This document shows, in pieces, positions 24,806 to 35,222 of a DNA stretch of 50,207 bases. Within the stretch, counting starts at the first letter, position 1. Each line of letters begins with the position of its first letter. Source of the stretch: Hyphomicrobiales bacterium (GTDB lineage: Bacteria > Pseudomonadota > Alphaproteobacteria > Rhizobiales > Xanthobacteraceae); NCBI GenBank assembly GCA_017305715.1, contig JAFKKG010000044.1:1-50207 (forward strand), in the 5' to 3' direction. The notes below the pieces were generated by a model, which had not been told where the DNA came from, searched no databases, and worked only from the letters and a program-made list of their open reading frames with translations. The position numbers and the translations under genes are program-made.

Positions 24806-25042
24806 TCAATCATATCGTGAGCGCTGCGGCACCGGGATCGAAGCGTGATGAGCAGACAGGCGGTTTGTCTTGATTGCCACAGTCGTGGCGGGTTCGTGCC
24901 GCAGGTTTCGCGATGATTCGTGACTGCTGAACGTGGCGGCGGCGCTGAGCAGCAGCACGACATATACGCCAATCACACCGGTGACCCATCGCCAATAAAC
25001 ATGACGGCTGTCAGGGATGAGGTTTTCGATTAAACGGCGCAT
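24806..25042 (-). CDS. Small single-pass membrane protein
   Basis: 78 residues: a short cytoplasmic start (MRRLIENLIPDSRHVYWRW), one membrane helix (VTGVIGVYVVLLLSAAATF) and a polar tail. GAGGAGG lies six bases before the ATG at 25042, a very strong ribosome binding site that argues for a real gene. It converges on the GH1 gene with a six-base gap and diverges from the XRE-type regulator. No family recognised. Confidence 0.65.
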   Translation of the reverse strand: MRRLIENLIPDSRHVYWRWVTGVIGVYVVLLLSAAATFSSHESSRNLRHEPATTVAIKTNRLSAHHASIPVPQRSRYD

Positions 25043-25139
25043 CGCGGCCTCCTCAGGCGTGAGTGCGCCGCGTATAGCCGGGCATCCCGACCCCGGTGTG
25101 TGACCTACCGCACAGAAATCGCTTGAAGACGGAGAACAC

Positions 25140-25460
25140 GTGACCGGCCTGGAATTGAAGAAGCTGCGCGAAGACCTCGGAGAGGCGATCGGCCGCCCCC
25201 TGACCGTTGCCGACATGGCCAAGCTCTGCAAACTGCCGCCCAAGGACGGCGCCGACACCATTCGCAAATGGGAAGTCACCGGCCCGACCGGTCCCGTGGC
25301 CGAACTGCTCCGTATCCTGGCGATGGCCAGCGACCGCTATCCGATCCTGGAAATGTTCAACGTGTTCGATCGCCATGACGTCGCCGAAAAGGATCGGCCG
25401 GCGCGCCGGCAGGCGTTCCGCGAACAGATGCGCAGCGACGTGCGGCGGCGCATTGGTTAA
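25140..25460 (+). CDS. XRE-like helix-turn-helix protein
   Basis: 106 residues with a GTG start behind GGAG. The HTH segment is TVADMAKLCKLPPKDGADTI followed by RKWEVTGPTGPVAELLRIL, the pattern of short XRE-family proteins in alphaproteobacteria (ADTIRKWE recognition helix). The basic C-terminal tail (PARRQAFREQMRSDVRRR) may help DNA binding. It ends just before a cluster of TTAAGC sites and an outer membrane protein gene that it might regulate. Confidence 0.8.
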   Translation: MTGLELKKLREDLGEAIGRPLTVADMAKLCKLPPKDGADTIRKWEVTGPTGPVAELLRILAMASDRYPILEMFNVFDRHDVAEKDRPARRQAFREQMRSDVRRRIG

Positions 25461-25563
25461 GCAAAGCTTGCGCGCACCTCGCCCGAGCAAGGCTGATTTT
25501 AAGCCTTCCTTAGGCTTTGCTTAGGGCGCTGTTAAGCACACAAAATAGCACTTCATTAAGCAC
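25457..25563. promoter_or_regulatory. Cluster of TTAAGC sites upstream of omp gene
   Basis: TTAAGC occurs at 25457, 25499, 25532 and 25556; the last two are TTAAGCAC spaced 24 bases. A small hairpin AAGCCTTCCTTAGGCTT lies at 25501-25517. The region precedes the outer membrane protein gene at 25705 and is AT-rich compared with its surroundings. Operator function is a guess. Confidence 0.4.
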
Positions 25564-25704
25564 AAAAAACGTTTGTTCCCCAATAGGTTGGGTTATCAAA
25601 CGGTGTGCCCGGCAAGTGACAGCATTTTATTCAAAAGCTGTCTAACTGATCGCCATGGACGGCGCCGGCATGCGGTGCCTCCCAACGAATTTGCCGGAGA
25701 CCCC

Positions 25705-26433
25705 ATGATGAAGAAGTTCCTGCTCGCTACCGTCGCCCTCGCAGCCCTTGGCGCGACGGCCCCGGCCCTTGGCGCTGATCTTGGCGCGCGGCCCTACTAC
25801 AACAAGGCGCCGGCCTATGCGGCTCCGCTCTACAACTGGACCGGCTTCTATCTCGGCGGCCATCTCGGCGGCGCCTTCTCCGGCAGCAACAATTTCAACG
25901 GCCTGGTGCTCAGCGACTACAGCGCCCGCCTGCTCGGCGGCGTGCAGGCCGGTGCCGACTATCAGTTCGCGCCGAACTGGGTCGTCGGCGCCGAGGGCCA
26001 GTACAGCTGGCTCGGCAACAGCAACCTCAATGCGATCTTCCCGAACGGCCTCGTCTATAACAACAACCAGCGTGCGATCGCTTCGATCACCGCCCGCCTC
26101 GGCTACACCTGGGGACCGGGCATGGTCTACGTCAAAGGCGGCTATGCCTATTCCGACAACAGCGAAACCCTGAGATTTGCGGGCGTTCCTGTCGGCTTCG
26201 CGCTCGATGGCAATCACAGCAATGGCTACACCGTCGGTGCCGGCGTCGAATACATGTTCGCCCCGAACTGGTCCGCCAAGGCCGAGTACATGTATTACGA
26301 CTTCGGCAGCACCCGCTTCGTGGCCCCGGTCGCGCTGGCTCCCTTCGGCTCCTGGCGTAACGACGAGCATACGTTGAAACTGGGTGTCAATTATCGCTTC
26401 AACTTCGCAGCGCCGGTCACCGCGCGTTACTGA
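25705..26433 (+). CDS. Omp25/porin-family outer membrane beta-barrel protein
   Basis: 242 residues: signal peptide (KKFLLATVALAALGATAPALGA), short linker, then the family start YNWTGFYLGGHLGGAFSG and alternating strands to the end LKLGVNYRFNF. Most of the strands show the same order as in the protein at 14352, yet sequence identity outside the motifs looks low. CCGGAGA precedes the double ATG at 25705/25708. A strong terminator follows. Confidence 0.93.
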   Translation: MMKKFLLATVALAALGATAPALGADLGARPYYNKAPAYAAPLYNWTGFYLGGHLGGAFSGSNNFNGLVLSDYSARLLGGVQAGADYQFAPNWVVGAEGQYSWLGNSNLNAIFPNGLVYNNNQRAIASITARLGYTWGPGMVYVKGGYAYSDNSETLRFAGVPVGFALDGNHSNGYTVGAGVEYMFAPNWSAKAEYMYYDFGSTRFVAPVALAPFGSWRNDEHTLKLGVNYRFNFAAPVTARY

Positions 26434-26455
26434 TCGCTTCTACAGGGGGGGCGCG

Positions 26456-26484
26456 AAAAGGCCGGCTTGACGCCGGCCTTTTTT
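26456..26484 (+). terminator. Rho-independent terminator
   Basis: Perfect 11-base stem AAAAGGCCGGC / GCCGGCCTTTT with a five-base loop and a run of six T, 22 bases after the outer membrane protein gene. Confidence 0.92.
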
Positions 26485-26594
26485 CATGGCGCCCGCCGAA
26501 AATCGTGAAAAGCGTTCGTATTTTCCAAAGTTATTAACCGGGTACCACGATACTGCCGCGTGGGGATTCATTCAGGGAAACGGGGCGGCGGCAG

Positions 26595-28733
26595 ATGGCG
26601 TTTGGCATCGGAAGATTTCGGCTCAAGGGTTTCAGCCTTCCTCGATTCGGCGTCAGGGGCAGCCTGTTTGCCGCCTTCGCCGTCATCGCGGGCATGGCGA
26701 TCGTCATCAGCGCCGGGGCGGGCTTCGTGCTGAACCATCTCGGCGGCGCGATCACCGACCTCAGCGGACGGGATATTCCCCGCCTTGCCGCCAGCCTGCA
26801 ATTGTCGGCGGAGAGCGCCAGCCTAGCCAGCCAGGGGCCGGGATTGCTGGCCTCACGCAGCGAGGAGACGCTGAACGAACGTTCCAAGAAGATGCAGGAA
26901 GCGTTGCAGGTCATCCTGCACAAGCTCGGCGAGATCACCCGATTCGGCGCCAACAAGGAGACGGTTTCGGCCCTCACCGAGACGGTGAAGAACATCGAGG
27001 ACATGATCAAGAGCCTCGGCGGCGCGGCGCGCGAGCGGCTGGAAACCGGCGCCCAGCACGAAAAACTGTATGAAGCGCTGCGCACGGCGCAGGCCGCGTT
27101 CGTCAAGGCCGCAGCCCCCGCGATGGTCGACGCGCAAACCCAGCTCAACGGCATTTTCGGCGCCGCCAATTTCAACCAGGACGAAGCCACCAGGGCGGAG
27201 AAAACCGTCGAGCAGATCAGCGAGATCATCGCCGCCGGCAATCTGACGGCATTCAACATGATGGCCGCCCTTTCATCCGAGAGCAGCGACACGCTCGAGA
27301 CCATCGAGAAGCAGACGCGCACCGCACAACAGCGCCTGAAATCCAATCTCGACCAGTTGCCGAAGGGCTCGCTGACGACGGCGCTGGGCAACGCCACCAA
27401 GGCCCTGCTGGCGCTGGGCGAAGGCAAGAGCGGCGTCTTCAAGGTCCGCCAGAAGGAACTGGATGCCGCCGATTACGGCCAGACCATCTTGGAGGAAACC
27501 CGCAAGCTCAATGTCGGCCTCGGCATCAGCGTGCAGCAACTGGTCGATGGCGTGCGCAAAGAGACCGATGCTGCGACCTTGCAGGCGGGCCAGGAGATTT
27601 CGCTGGCCACCACCGTCATGCTCGGCCTCGGCGCGGCCACGCTGGTCGGTTCGATCCTGTTCGTCTGGCTCTATGTCGGCGGCAACATCCTGCGCCGCAT
27701 CCACAGCCTGCAGCGTTCGATGCAGCTGTTGTCCGACGGCGACCTCGAATCCGAAATCTATCAATCGAGCCAGAAGGACGAGATCGCGGCCATGGCCAGT
27801 TCGCTGCATGTGTTCCGCGAGAGCATGATCCAGAGCCGCGCGCTCACCGCCGACCAGGACAAGGACCGCCTCGCCAAGTCCGAACGCGCCGCCCGCATGG
27901 AAGCCCGCATCGTCGAGTTCGAAGCCACCGTCCGCATCGCGCTGGAGAGTTTGCAGGAAGCCGCCGGCTCGATGCAGACCACCGCGCAGAGCATGTCGGC
28001 GACCGCCGATCAGTCCAGCGCGCTGGTGAGCGCGGTGGCCTCCGCCGCCGAGGAAACCTCGGTCAACGTGCAGACCGTGTCGTCGGGCACCGAGGAACTG
28101 TCCTCGTCGATCGAGGAAATCGGCCGTCAGGTCGTCACCTCGGCCGAAATCGCCCGCAAGGCGGTCGAGGAAGCCGGCGCCACCGATGCCACCATGCAGG
28201 GGCTAGCGGACAATGCCGGGCGCATCAGCGTGGTGGTCGACCTGATCCAGACCATCGCCTCGCAGACCAATCTGCTGGCGCTGAACGCCACCATCGAAGC
28301 CGCGCGCGCCGGTGAAGCCGGCCGCGGATTCGCCGTCGTCGCCTCCGAGGTGAAGAACCTCGCCACCCAGACCGCGAAGGCCACCGACGAGATCCGCCAG
28401 CAGATCGCCAGCATGCAGACGGTGACGACATCGGCGGTATCGGCGATCCGCAGCATCGGCACCACGATCGGCGAGATCAACGACGTCACGACCGCAATCG
28501 CCGCCGCCGTCGAGGAGCAGGGTGCGGCAACCCGCGAGATCGCGCGCAACATCTCGCACGCCGCCGGCGGCACCAGCGAGGTCTCCAGCAACATCGTCGG
28601 CGTCTCCTCAGCCTCGGCCGAAGCCGGAACCGCCGCCAGCGAGGTCTTGACCGCCTCCGGCGCGCTCCGCCGCGAGGCCGACATACTGCGCGCGGAAATC
28701 GACGCGTTCCTGCAAAATATCCGGGCGGCGTAA
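26595..28733 (+). CDS. Methyl-accepting chemotaxis protein
   Basis: 712 residues: membrane helix near 22-48, a periplasmic helical sensor domain of about 290 residues (50-335), second membrane helix [20 protein letters not shown] near 340, HAMP domain about 360-415, and the cytoplasmic coiled-coil signalling domain about 440-700. The hairpin tip that contacts CheA and CheW is intact: [20 protein letters not shown], then [18 protein letters not shown] near residues 553-590. The sensor domain has no ligand signature I recognise; it resembles large helical-bimodular receptors. No che genes are nearby, so it is an orphan receptor. There is no C-terminal CheR-tether pentapeptide (ends LQNIRAA). 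Confidence 0.92.
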   Translation: MAFGIGRFRLKGFSLPRFGVRGSLFAAFAVIAGMAIVISAGAGFVLNHLGGAITDLSGRDIPRLAASLQLSAESASLASQGPGLLASRSEETLNERSKKMQEALQVILHKLGEITRFGANKETVSALTETVKNIEDMIKSLGGAARERLETGAQHEKLYEALRTAQAAFVKAAAPAMVDAQTQLNGIFGAANFNQDEATRAEKTVEQISEIIAAGNLTAFNMMAALSSESSDTLETIEKQTRTAQQRLKSNLDQLPKGSLTTALGNATKALLALGEGKSGVFKVRQKELDAADYGQTILEETRKLNVGLGISVQQLVDGVRKETDAATLQAGQEISLATTVMLGLGAATLVGSILFVWLYVGGNILRRIHSLQRSMQLLSDGDLESEIYQSSQKDEIAAMASSLHVFRESMIQSRALTADQDKDRLAKSERAARMEARIVEFEATVRIALESLQEAAGSMQTTAQSMSATADQSSALVSAVASAAEETSVNVQTVSSGTEELSSSIEEIGRQVVTSAEIARKAVEEAGATDATMQGLADNAGRISVVVDLIQTIASQTNLLALNATIEAARAGEAGRGFAVVASEVKNLATQTAKATDEIRQQIASMQTVTTSAVSAIRSIGTTIGEINDVTTAIAAAVEEQGAATREIARNISHAAGGTSEVSSNIVGVSSASAEAGTAASEVLTASGALRREADILRAEIDAFLQNIRAA

Positions 28734-28743
28734 AGGGTCGTCC

Positions 28744-28822
28744 GTCATTCAGGGGCACGCGCCAGCGTGAACCCGGAATCTCGAGCTTCCGGGTTCTATG
28801 CTTCGCATAACCCCGGAATGAC
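28744..28822. repeat. Small palindromic element, relative of 9065-9142
   Basis: Shares the outer GTCATTC / GGAATGAC ends and the inner ACCCGGAATCTCG and ATGCTTCGCAT hairpins with the copy at 9065-9142. Lies between the chemoreceptor and MBL-fold genes. Confidence 0.7.
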
Positions 28823-28918
28823 GGCGCGGGCGTACCGTCCGCAACCCATGCCTTTTATCCCGACCGGGGCCTGCTTTTTCGGCTAGCGCCGCGCCGATTG
28901 TGCGGTTATGCCGGTACC

Positions 28919-29980
28919 ATGCACAAGAAAACAGACCCCGTTCAGTCCTCCGCCGAAGCCCTGCGATACCCCTGGGAAACCCACCCCGGCCAGGATCAGG
29001 TCGTCGAGGTGATGCCGGGCGTCCTGTGGGCGCGGCTGAAACTGCCGTTCCGGCTCAACCATGTGAACGTCTATCTGCTCGCCGACGGCGACGGCTGGGC
29101 GATGGTCGATTCCGGTTTCGGCGATGAGGAAACCATCGCGGCCTGGACCAAGCTGTTCGAGGGCCCGCTCCGGCACGTGAAAATCTCCCGGCTGATCGTG
29201 ACCCATTCGCATCCCGACCATGTCGGTCTCGCCGGGTGGATCACCGAGCGCTTCGCCTGTCCGCTACAGATGTCGCAGGTCGAATATCTGCAATCGATCT
29301 ATCACCAGAACCGCGGCACCGAGGAGCGGCGCAACGCGCAGCGGCTGTTCTTCCGCCGTCACGGCATGGACGAGAGCCTGACCGACACGCTGCTCAGCCG
29401 CGGCCAGGATTATCTGAAACAGGTGTCGGTGCTGCCGCCGGCCTATCACCGCATTTCGCATGGCGACGAGATTTCGATCGGCACGCGGCGCTTCAAGGTC
29501 ATCACCGGGGGCGGCCACGCGCTCGACCAGGTGATGCTGTATTGCGCCGCCGACAAGCTGTTTCTTTCCGCCGACCAGGTCCTGAGCAAGATCTCGCCCA
29601 ATGTCAGCGTCTGGGCGGTCGAGCCGGAGCAGAACTCGCTCGGCGAATATCTGGCCTCGCTGGCGAGCCTGACCACCACGTTGCCCTATGACGTGATGGT
29701 GCTGCCCGGCCATGGCGTGCCGTTCTACGGCCTCAAGACCCGGATCAAGCAGCTGGCCGACCATCACGAGGACCGCTGCCGTCTGATCGCCGAAGCCTGC
29801 CGGACCGTTCCGCAGACCTCGAAGGAGCTGGTCCCGGTGGTGTTCCACAAGCATGTGCTGGACGCCCACCAGATGGGCTTTGCCGCCGGCGAGCTGATCG
29901 CCCACGTCAACTACATGCTGGTCGAAGGCCGGCTGATCTCCGAAGTGACCGACGGCGTGCTGCGTTTCCGGACCACTTGA
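28919..29980 (+). CDS. MBL-fold metallo-hydrolase
   Basis: 353 residues. The metal-binding motif THSHPDH gives His96, His98, Asp100 and His101; later ligands fit GGGHALDQV and LFLSADQVL, and LPGHGVPF supplies the last histidine. The fold is that of metallo-beta-lactamase-like hydrolases with a C-terminal extension of about 80 residues (LACTB2-like winged-helix region), typical of a Rhizobiales subgroup that hydrolyses thioesters or other esters; the exact substrate is unknown. The ATG at 28919 is preferred to a GTG at 28898. Confidence 0.88.
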   Translation: MHKKTDPVQSSAEALRYPWETHPGQDQVVEVMPGVLWARLKLPFRLNHVNVYLLADGDGWAMVDSGFGDEETIAAWTKLFEGPLRHVKISRLIVTHSHPDHVGLAGWITERFACPLQMSQVEYLQSIYHQNRGTEERRNAQRLFFRRHGMDESLTDTLLSRGQDYLKQVSVLPPAYHRISHGDEISIGTRRFKVITGGGHALDQVMLYCAADKLFLSADQVLSKISPNVSVWAVEPEQNSLGEYLASLASLTTTLPYDVMVLPGHGVPFYGLKTRIKQLADHHEDRCRLIAEACRTVPQTSKELVPVVFHKHVLDAHQMGFAAGELIAHVNYMLVEGRLISEVTDGVLRFRTT

Positions 29981-30194
29981 CGCCCGGCCTCGACATTCGA
30001 GCCTTCCCCACCCGCGGCGTCGATTTGACGCCGTCGTGCTGATCCGCCCGGCGGGCATCCTACAACGCCGCCTCGCCGCCAATCGCGCGATCAAGGAACT
30101 CGACTCCCAGCCGGACCGGCATTGCCCCACCGGCGATCCATGGCTGTTCGGCTTCGCGGGCAAAATACCGGGACCATGAATCGCGCCTAGCGTA

Positions 30195-30208
30195 TTGATC
30201 GGGATCAA
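30195..30208. promoter_or_regulatory. FNR/FixK-type box upstream of hemA
   Basis: TTGATCGGGATCAA is a perfect palindromic match to the TTGAT-N4-ATCAA consensus of FNR, FixK and related Crp/Fnr activators. It is centred about 133 bases before the hemA ATG, in a 354-base gap (29981-30334) with no other gene visible. Low-oxygen control of hemA through such boxes is established in Rhodobacter, Rhodopseudomonas and Bradyrhizobium. Confidence 0.8.
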
Positions 30209-30334
30209 GATTTGCCCTGCCTCCGGTGCATCCCGGGGGTCCGGTCAAATGCCGGATTTCACATGGACATCAAACCTGGAAAAGCTCTAAAAAGAGGCAC
30301 GCCGCTCCGGCCGGTTCCCGTTTCAGGTCTCGTG

Positions 30335-31564
30335 ATGGATTACAGCAAATTCTTCTCCGCCGCCCTCAACCGCGTGCATGACGAGCGCCGTTACCGGGTT
30401 TTCGCCGACCTCGAGCGGATCGCAGGCCGCTTCCCGCATGCGGTCTGGCATTCGCCTGCCGGCGCCCGCAACGTCGTGATCTGGTGCTCCAACGACTATC
30501 TCGGCATGGGCCAGCATCCCAAGGTGGTCGGCGCCATGGTCGAGACCGCCACGCGCGTGGGCACCGGCGCCGGCGGCACCCGCAACATCGCCGGCACCCA
30601 TCACCCGCTGGTGCAGCTCGAGGCCGAACTGGCCGATCTGCACGGCAAGGAAGCGTCACTGTTGTTCACGTCCGGCTACGTCTCGAACCAGACCGGCATC
30701 GCGACCATCGCGAAACTGATTCCGAACTGCCTCATTCTCTCCGACGCGCTCAACCACAATTCGATGATCGAGGGCGTTCGCCAGGCCGGCTGCGAGCGCC
30801 AGATTTTTCGTCACAGCGACGTCGCGCACCTCGAGGAACTGCTGATCGCCGCAGGCCCCGACCGGCCGAAGCTGATCGCCTGCGAGAGCCTTTATTCGAT
30901 GGACGGCGATGTCGCGCCGCTGGCGAAAATCTGCGATCTGGCCGAAAAATATGGCGCGATGACCTATGTCGATGAAGTCCACGCGGTCGGCATGTACGGC
31001 CCGCGCGGCGGCGGCATCGCCGAGCGCGACGGCGTCATGCACCGCATCGACGTGCTGGAAGGCACGCTTGCAAAGGCGTTCGGCTGCCTCGGCGGCTATA
31101 TCGCCGGCAACGCCGACATCATCGACGCGGTCCGCTGCTACGCGCCGGGCTTCATCTTCACGACCGCGCTGCCGCCGGCGATCTGTTCGGCCGCGACCGC
31201 CGCGATCCGCCATTTGAAAACATCGAACTGGGAGCGCGAGCGCCACCAGGACCGCGCCGCCCGCGTCAAGGCGATCCTGATCGCCGCCGGCCTGCCCGTG
31301 ATGTCGAGCGACACCCATATCGTGCCGCTGTTCGTCGGCAATCCCGAGCAATGCAAAACGGCGTCCGACATCCTGCTCGAAGAGCACGGCATCTACATCC
31401 AGCCGATCAACTATCCGACGGTCGCCAAGGGAACCGAGCGCTTGCGGATCACGCCCTCGCCCTACCATGACGACGCCCTGATCGACGGGCTCGCCGACGC
31501 GCTGCTGCAGGTCTGGGAACGGCTCGGCCTGCCGCTGAAGCAGAAGTCGCTGGCGGCCGAGTAA
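30335..31564 (+). CDS. hemA: 5-aminolevulinate synthase
   Basis: 409 residues, the usual length for Bradyrhizobium HemA. It condenses glycine and succinyl-CoA to 5-aminolevulinate with PLP, the first step of haem and tetrapyrrole synthesis by the Shemin (C4) route. Landmarks: start [64 protein letters not shown], and the PLP lysine Lys247 in [10 protein letters not shown]. The frame extends upstream with an ATG at 30263, but the family start at 30335 is chosen; the Shine-Dalgarno sequence there is weak (AGGT). The FixK-type box upstream suggests induction at low oxygen. Confidence 0.97.
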   Translation: MDYSKFFSAALNRVHDERRYRVFADLERIAGRFPHAVWHSPAGARNVVIWCSNDYLGMGQHPKVVGAMVETATRVGTGAGGTRNIAGTHHPLVQLEAELADLHGKEASLLFTSGYVSNQTGIATIAKLIPNCLILSDALNHNSMIEGVRQAGCERQIFRHSDVAHLEELLIAAGPDRPKLIACESLYSMDGDVAPLAKICDLAEKYGAMTYVDEVHAVGMYGPRGGGIAERDGVMHRIDVLEGTLAKAFGCLGGYIAGNADIIDAVRCYAPGFIFTTALPPAICSAATAAIRHLKTSNWERERHQDRAARVKAILIAAGLPVMSSDTHIVPLFVGNPEQCKTASDILLEEHGIYIQPINYPTVAKGTERLRITPSPYHDDALIDGLADALLQVWERLGLPLKQKSLAAE

Positions 31565-31701
31565 CCCTACCCTTCCCAATCCTCACGAATTGGGCCGGTA
31601 GCGCGATGCGCCGCCGGCCCAATGCGTTTATACTGCACCTTCCGGCCGGCACGGGTGCACAGCACGCTCCCGGACCGGGGCCGTGAAGGGAGACAGCAGC
31701 A

Positions 31702-34700
31702 ATGCTGCACGACTGGGGCGTCATCGCCGCCGCATTCGCCTATATCGGACTGTTGTTCTTCGTCGCCAGCTATGGCGACCGCCTGTCGCCGAGCCAACGC
31801 GGCCGCGCCAGCATGATGATCTATCCGCTGTCGCTGGCGATCTACTGCACCTCCTGGACCTTCTTCGGCTCGGTCGGCTTCGCCAGCCGCACCAGCGTCG
31901 ATTTCCTCGCGATCTATATCGGTCCGGTGCTGATGGTCGGACTGTGCACGCCGCTGCTGCGCCGGGTGATCCAGCTCGCCAAATCGCAGAACATCACCTC
32001 GATCGCCGACTTCATCGCCGCCCGCTATGGCAAGAGCCAGGCGGTGGCCGCGACCGTGGCGGTCATCGCCATCATCGGCTCGGTGCCCTACATCGCGTTG
32101 CAGCTCAAGGCGATGTCGTCGTCGCTGGAGACGATCCTGAGCGAGGACAAGGTTTTCTCCTCGATCCCGATCATCGGCGACATCGCGCTGGTGGTGATGC
32201 TGGCGATGGCGGTATTCGCCGTACTGTTCGGAACCCGCCAGACCGACGCCACCGAGCACCAGCACGGCCTGATGCTGGCGATCGCCACCGAATCGATCGT
32301 CAAGCTGGTGGCGTTTCTCGCCGCCGGCCTGTTCGTCACGTTCTGGATGTTCTCGCCCGTCGAGTTGATCGAACGCGCCATGAAGACCCCGGAGGCGGTG
32401 CGCGCGATCAGCTACACGCCGTCGGTCGGCAATTTCCTGACCATGACGCTGCTGTCGTTCTGCGCGATCATGCTGCTGCCGCGGCAGTTCCATGTCAGCG
32501 TGGTCGAGAATTCCTCGCTCGCCGAGGTCAGCCGCGCACGCTGGCTGTTCCCGCTCTACCTGGTCGCCATCAACCTGTTCGTGATCCCGATCGCGATCGC
32601 CGGCCTCGTCACCTTCCCGTTCGGCGCCGTCGACAGCGACATGTACGTGCTGGCGCTGCCGATCGAGGGAAATTCTCCCCTGCTCAGCATCGCCGTCTTC
32701 GTCGGCGGGCTGTCGGCCGCGACCGCGATGGTGATCGTGGAATGCGTCGCGCTTTCCATCATGGTCTCCAACGATATCGTGCTGCCGCTGGTGTTGCAGC
32801 GAAGTCCCGGCGCTCAGCCCGGCCAGCAGGATTTCGGCGACTTCCTGCTCAAGGTGCGGCGCTTTGCGATCTTCGCCATCATGGTGATGGCGTATTTCTA
32901 CTATCGCGCGCTCGGCAACACCCAACTGGCGGCGATCGGCCTGCTGTCCTTCGCGGCCATCGCCCAGCTTGCGCCGGCGTTTTTCGGCGGGCTGTTCTGG
33001 CGGCCGGGCACCGCGCGCGGCGCCATGGGCGGCATGCTGATCGGCGTCGCCGTGTGGATCTACACGCTGTTCCTGCCGAGCTTCCTCGAAACCACCACGG
33101 CAGGGCTGCAATTCCTGCAGCACGGACCGTTCGGCATCGAGGCGCTGCGTCCGCAGGCGCTGTTCGGGGCCGATCTGCCGCCGCTGCTGCATGGCGTATT
33201 GTGGTCGCTCGGGCTCAATATCCTGACCTATGTCACGATGTCGCTGGCGCGCCAGCCATCATCGATCGAACGGGTACAGGCCGATCTGTTCGTGCCGAAC
33301 ACGCTGACCCCGATCGCGCCGACCTTCCGGCGCTGGCGCTCTACGGTCACGGTGCAGGATATCCAGAGCACGGTGGCGCAATATCTCGGCCCCGACCGCG
33401 CCCGCCAGGCGTTCGAGACCTTCACCGCCGGGCATCCCGGCCAACTCGATCCGGCGGCACCCGCCGATTTCGAGTTGCTGCAGCACGCCGAGCGCCTGAT
33501 CGCTTCCTCGATCGGCGCGGCGTCCTCGCGCCTCGTGATGTCGCTGCTATTGCGCAAGCGCACGGTCTCCGCCAAGGCGGCGCTGAAGCTGCTCGACGAT
33601 TCGCACGCCGCGTTGCATTTCAACCGCGAGATCCTGCAGACCGCGCTGAACCATGTGCGGCAGGGCATCGCGGTATTCGATGCGGATCTGCAGTTGATCT
33701 GCTCGAACGCGCAGTTCGGCGAACTCCTCGCGCTGCCGCCGCATCTGGTGCAGCTCGGAATCCCCCTGCAGGAAATCCTCGAATTCATGGCCGCCGTCGG
33801 CCCGCCTGCCGCCGGCGACAGCGATAGCATGCTGGCACGGCGGCTCACCGCCTACACCACCGAGGGCGAGCCCTATCTGGAGCGGCTGCCGGACCGCCAC
33901 ATGGTGATCGAGGTCCGCTCCAACCGGATGCCCGGCGGCGCGCTCGTGATCACCTTCTCCGACGTCACGCCGAGCTTCGAGGCGGCCGAAGCGCTGGAGC
34001 GCGCCAACGCGACGCTGGAAAAGCGGGTGCGGGACCGCACCGAGGAACTCACCCGCCTGAACTCCGAACTGGCGCGGGCCAAGAGCACCGCCGAAGACGC
34101 CAATATCTCGAAGACGCGGTTTCTGGCGGCCGCCAGCCACGACATCCTGCAGCCGCTGAACGCGGCGCGGCTTTATGTCACGAGCCTGGTCGAGCGCCAG
34201 AGCGGCGGCGAGGATTCGCGCTTGGTCGAGAACATCGACGACTCCCTGGAGGCGATCGAGGAAATCCTCGGCGCGCTGCTGGACATCTCCAGGCTCGATG
34301 CCGGTGCGATGACGACCGCGATCACCAGCTTCAGGATGGGCGACCTGATGCGGTCGCTGGAAATCGAATTTGCCCCGATCGCCCGCGCCAAGGGGCTGGA
34401 GCTGACCTTCGTGCCCTGTTCGCTGCCGGTCGAATCCGACCGCGCGCTGCTGCGGCGGCTGTTGCAGAACTTCATCTCCAACGCCATCAAATACACCCCG
34501 CGCGGCCGCGTGCTGGTGGGCTGCCGCCGCCACGGGCAAAGCCTGCGGATTGGCGTGTTTGACACCGGCGTCGGGATTCCCGTGCAGAAGCGCGGCGAGA
34601 TCTTCAAGGAATTTCACCGCCTCGAACAGGGCGCGCGGATCGCGCGCGGCCTCGGCCTCGGGCTCTCGATCGTCGAGCGGCTGGCGCGCGTGCTCAACCA

Positions 34701-35211
34701 TGGTATCGCGCTGGACGCCAATGCCGGCGGCGGTTCGGTGTTTTCGGTGACGGTGCCGATCGCCACGGCGGTCAACCACACCGGCGCGGTCACCAGCGCG
34801 ACGCCGCTCTCCAAGACGCCGATGAGCGGCGCCCTGATCGTCTGCATCGAAAACGACCCGGCGATCCTCGACGGCATGAAGACGCTGCTGACGGCCTGGG
34901 ATGCCGAGGTGATCGCGGTGGCCGATCCGGAAATGGCGATCGCGGCGATCGAGGCTTCGGGGAGCAGTGTCACCGGCCTATTGGTCGACTATCACCTCGA
35001 CCGCGGCAACGGCGTCGCCGCGATCCGCGAAATCCGCCGTCGCTTTGGCGAGAGCATTCCGGCGATCCTGATCACGGCCGACCGCAGCCCGAACGTGCGG
35101 GCGGCCGCGCGCGAGGAACAGATCGCGGTGCTCAACAAGCCGGTCAAACCGGCCTCCTTGCGCGCTTTGCTCGGTCAGTGGCGTACGCAGCAGATGGTGG
35201 CGGCGGAGTAG
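31702..35211 (+). CDS. SSS-transporter/hybrid histidine kinase fusion (CbrA/CrbS/MxtR-like)
   Basis: 1169 residues. Residues 1-520 form a sodium:solute-symporter domain with about 12-13 membrane helices (SYGDRLSPSQRGRAS, ITSIADFIAARYGKS). A linker (STAC-like) and a PAS domain (about 645-760) follow, then a coiled coil, the H-box ASHDILQPLNAARLY with His813, N-box NFISNAIKYTP near 925, G-boxes FDTGVGIP and GLGLGLSIVERLA, and a receiver with Asp1096 in LLVDYHLD and Lys in LNKPVKP. CbrA, CrbS and MxtR with this build sense or couple to carbon-source uptake; CrbS/MxtR controls acetate use. GGGAG precedes the ATG. The likely partner is the regulator at 37982-38656. Confidence 0.92.
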   Translation: MLHDWGVIAAAFAYIGLLFFVASYGDRLSPSQRGRASMMIYPLSLAIYCTSWTFFGSVGFASRTSVDFLAIYIGPVLMVGLCTPLLRRVIQLAKSQNITSIADFIAARYGKSQAVAATVAVIAIIGSVPYIALQLKAMSSSLETILSEDKVFSSIPIIGDIALVVMLAMAVFAVLFGTRQTDATEHQHGLMLAIATESIVKLVAFLAAGLFVTFWMFSPVELIERAMKTPEAVRAISYTPSVGNFLTMTLLSFCAIMLLPRQFHVSVVENSSLAEVSRARWLFPLYLVAINLFVIPIAIAGLVTFPFGAVDSDMYVLALPIEGNSPLLSIAVFVGGLSAATAMVIVECVALSIMVSNDIVLPLVLQRSPGAQPGQQDFGDFLLKVRRFAIFAIMVMAYFYYRALGNTQLAAIGLLSFAAIAQLAPAFFGGLFWRPGTARGAMGGMLIGVAVWIYTLFLPSFLETTTAGLQFLQHGPFGIEALRPQALFGADLPPLLHGVLWSLGLNILTYVTMSLARQPSSIERVQADLFVPNTLTPIAPTFRRWRSTVTVQDIQSTVAQYLGPDRARQAFETFTAGHPGQLDPAAPADFELLQHAERLIASSIGAASSRLVMSLLLRKRTVSAKAALKLLDDSHAALHFNREILQTALNHVRQGIAVFDADLQLICSNAQFGELLALPPHLVQLGIPLQEILEFMAAVGPPAAGDSDSMLARRLTAYTTEGEPYLERLPDRHMVIEVRSNRMPGGALVITFSDVTPSFEAAEALERANATLEKRVRDRTEELTRLNSELARAKSTAEDANISKTRFLAAASHDILQPLNAARLYVTSLVERQSGGEDSRLVENIDDSLEAIEEILGALLDISRLDAGAMTTAITSFRMGDLMRSLEIEFAPIARAKGLELTFVPCSLPVESDRALLRRLLQNFISNAIKYTPRGRVLVGCRRHGQSLRIGVFDTGVGIPVQKRGEIFKEFHRLEQGARIARGLGLGLSIVERLARVLNHGIALDANAGGGSVFSVTVPIATAVNHTGAVTSATPLSKTPMSGALIVCIENDPAILDGMKTLLTAWDAEVIAVADPEMAIAAIEASGSSVTGLLVDYHLDRGNGVAAIREIRRRFGESIPAILITADRSPNVRAAAREEQIAVLNKPVKPASLRALLGQWRTQQMVAAE

Positions 35212-35222
35212 CGGCCTCCCGG

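Noticed and set aside
31567-33192. 541-residue minus-strand open frame
   Set aside because: Fully antisense to the SSS-kinase fusion gene, with low-complexity Asp/Arg/Gln/His composition typical of shadow frames in GC-rich DNA.
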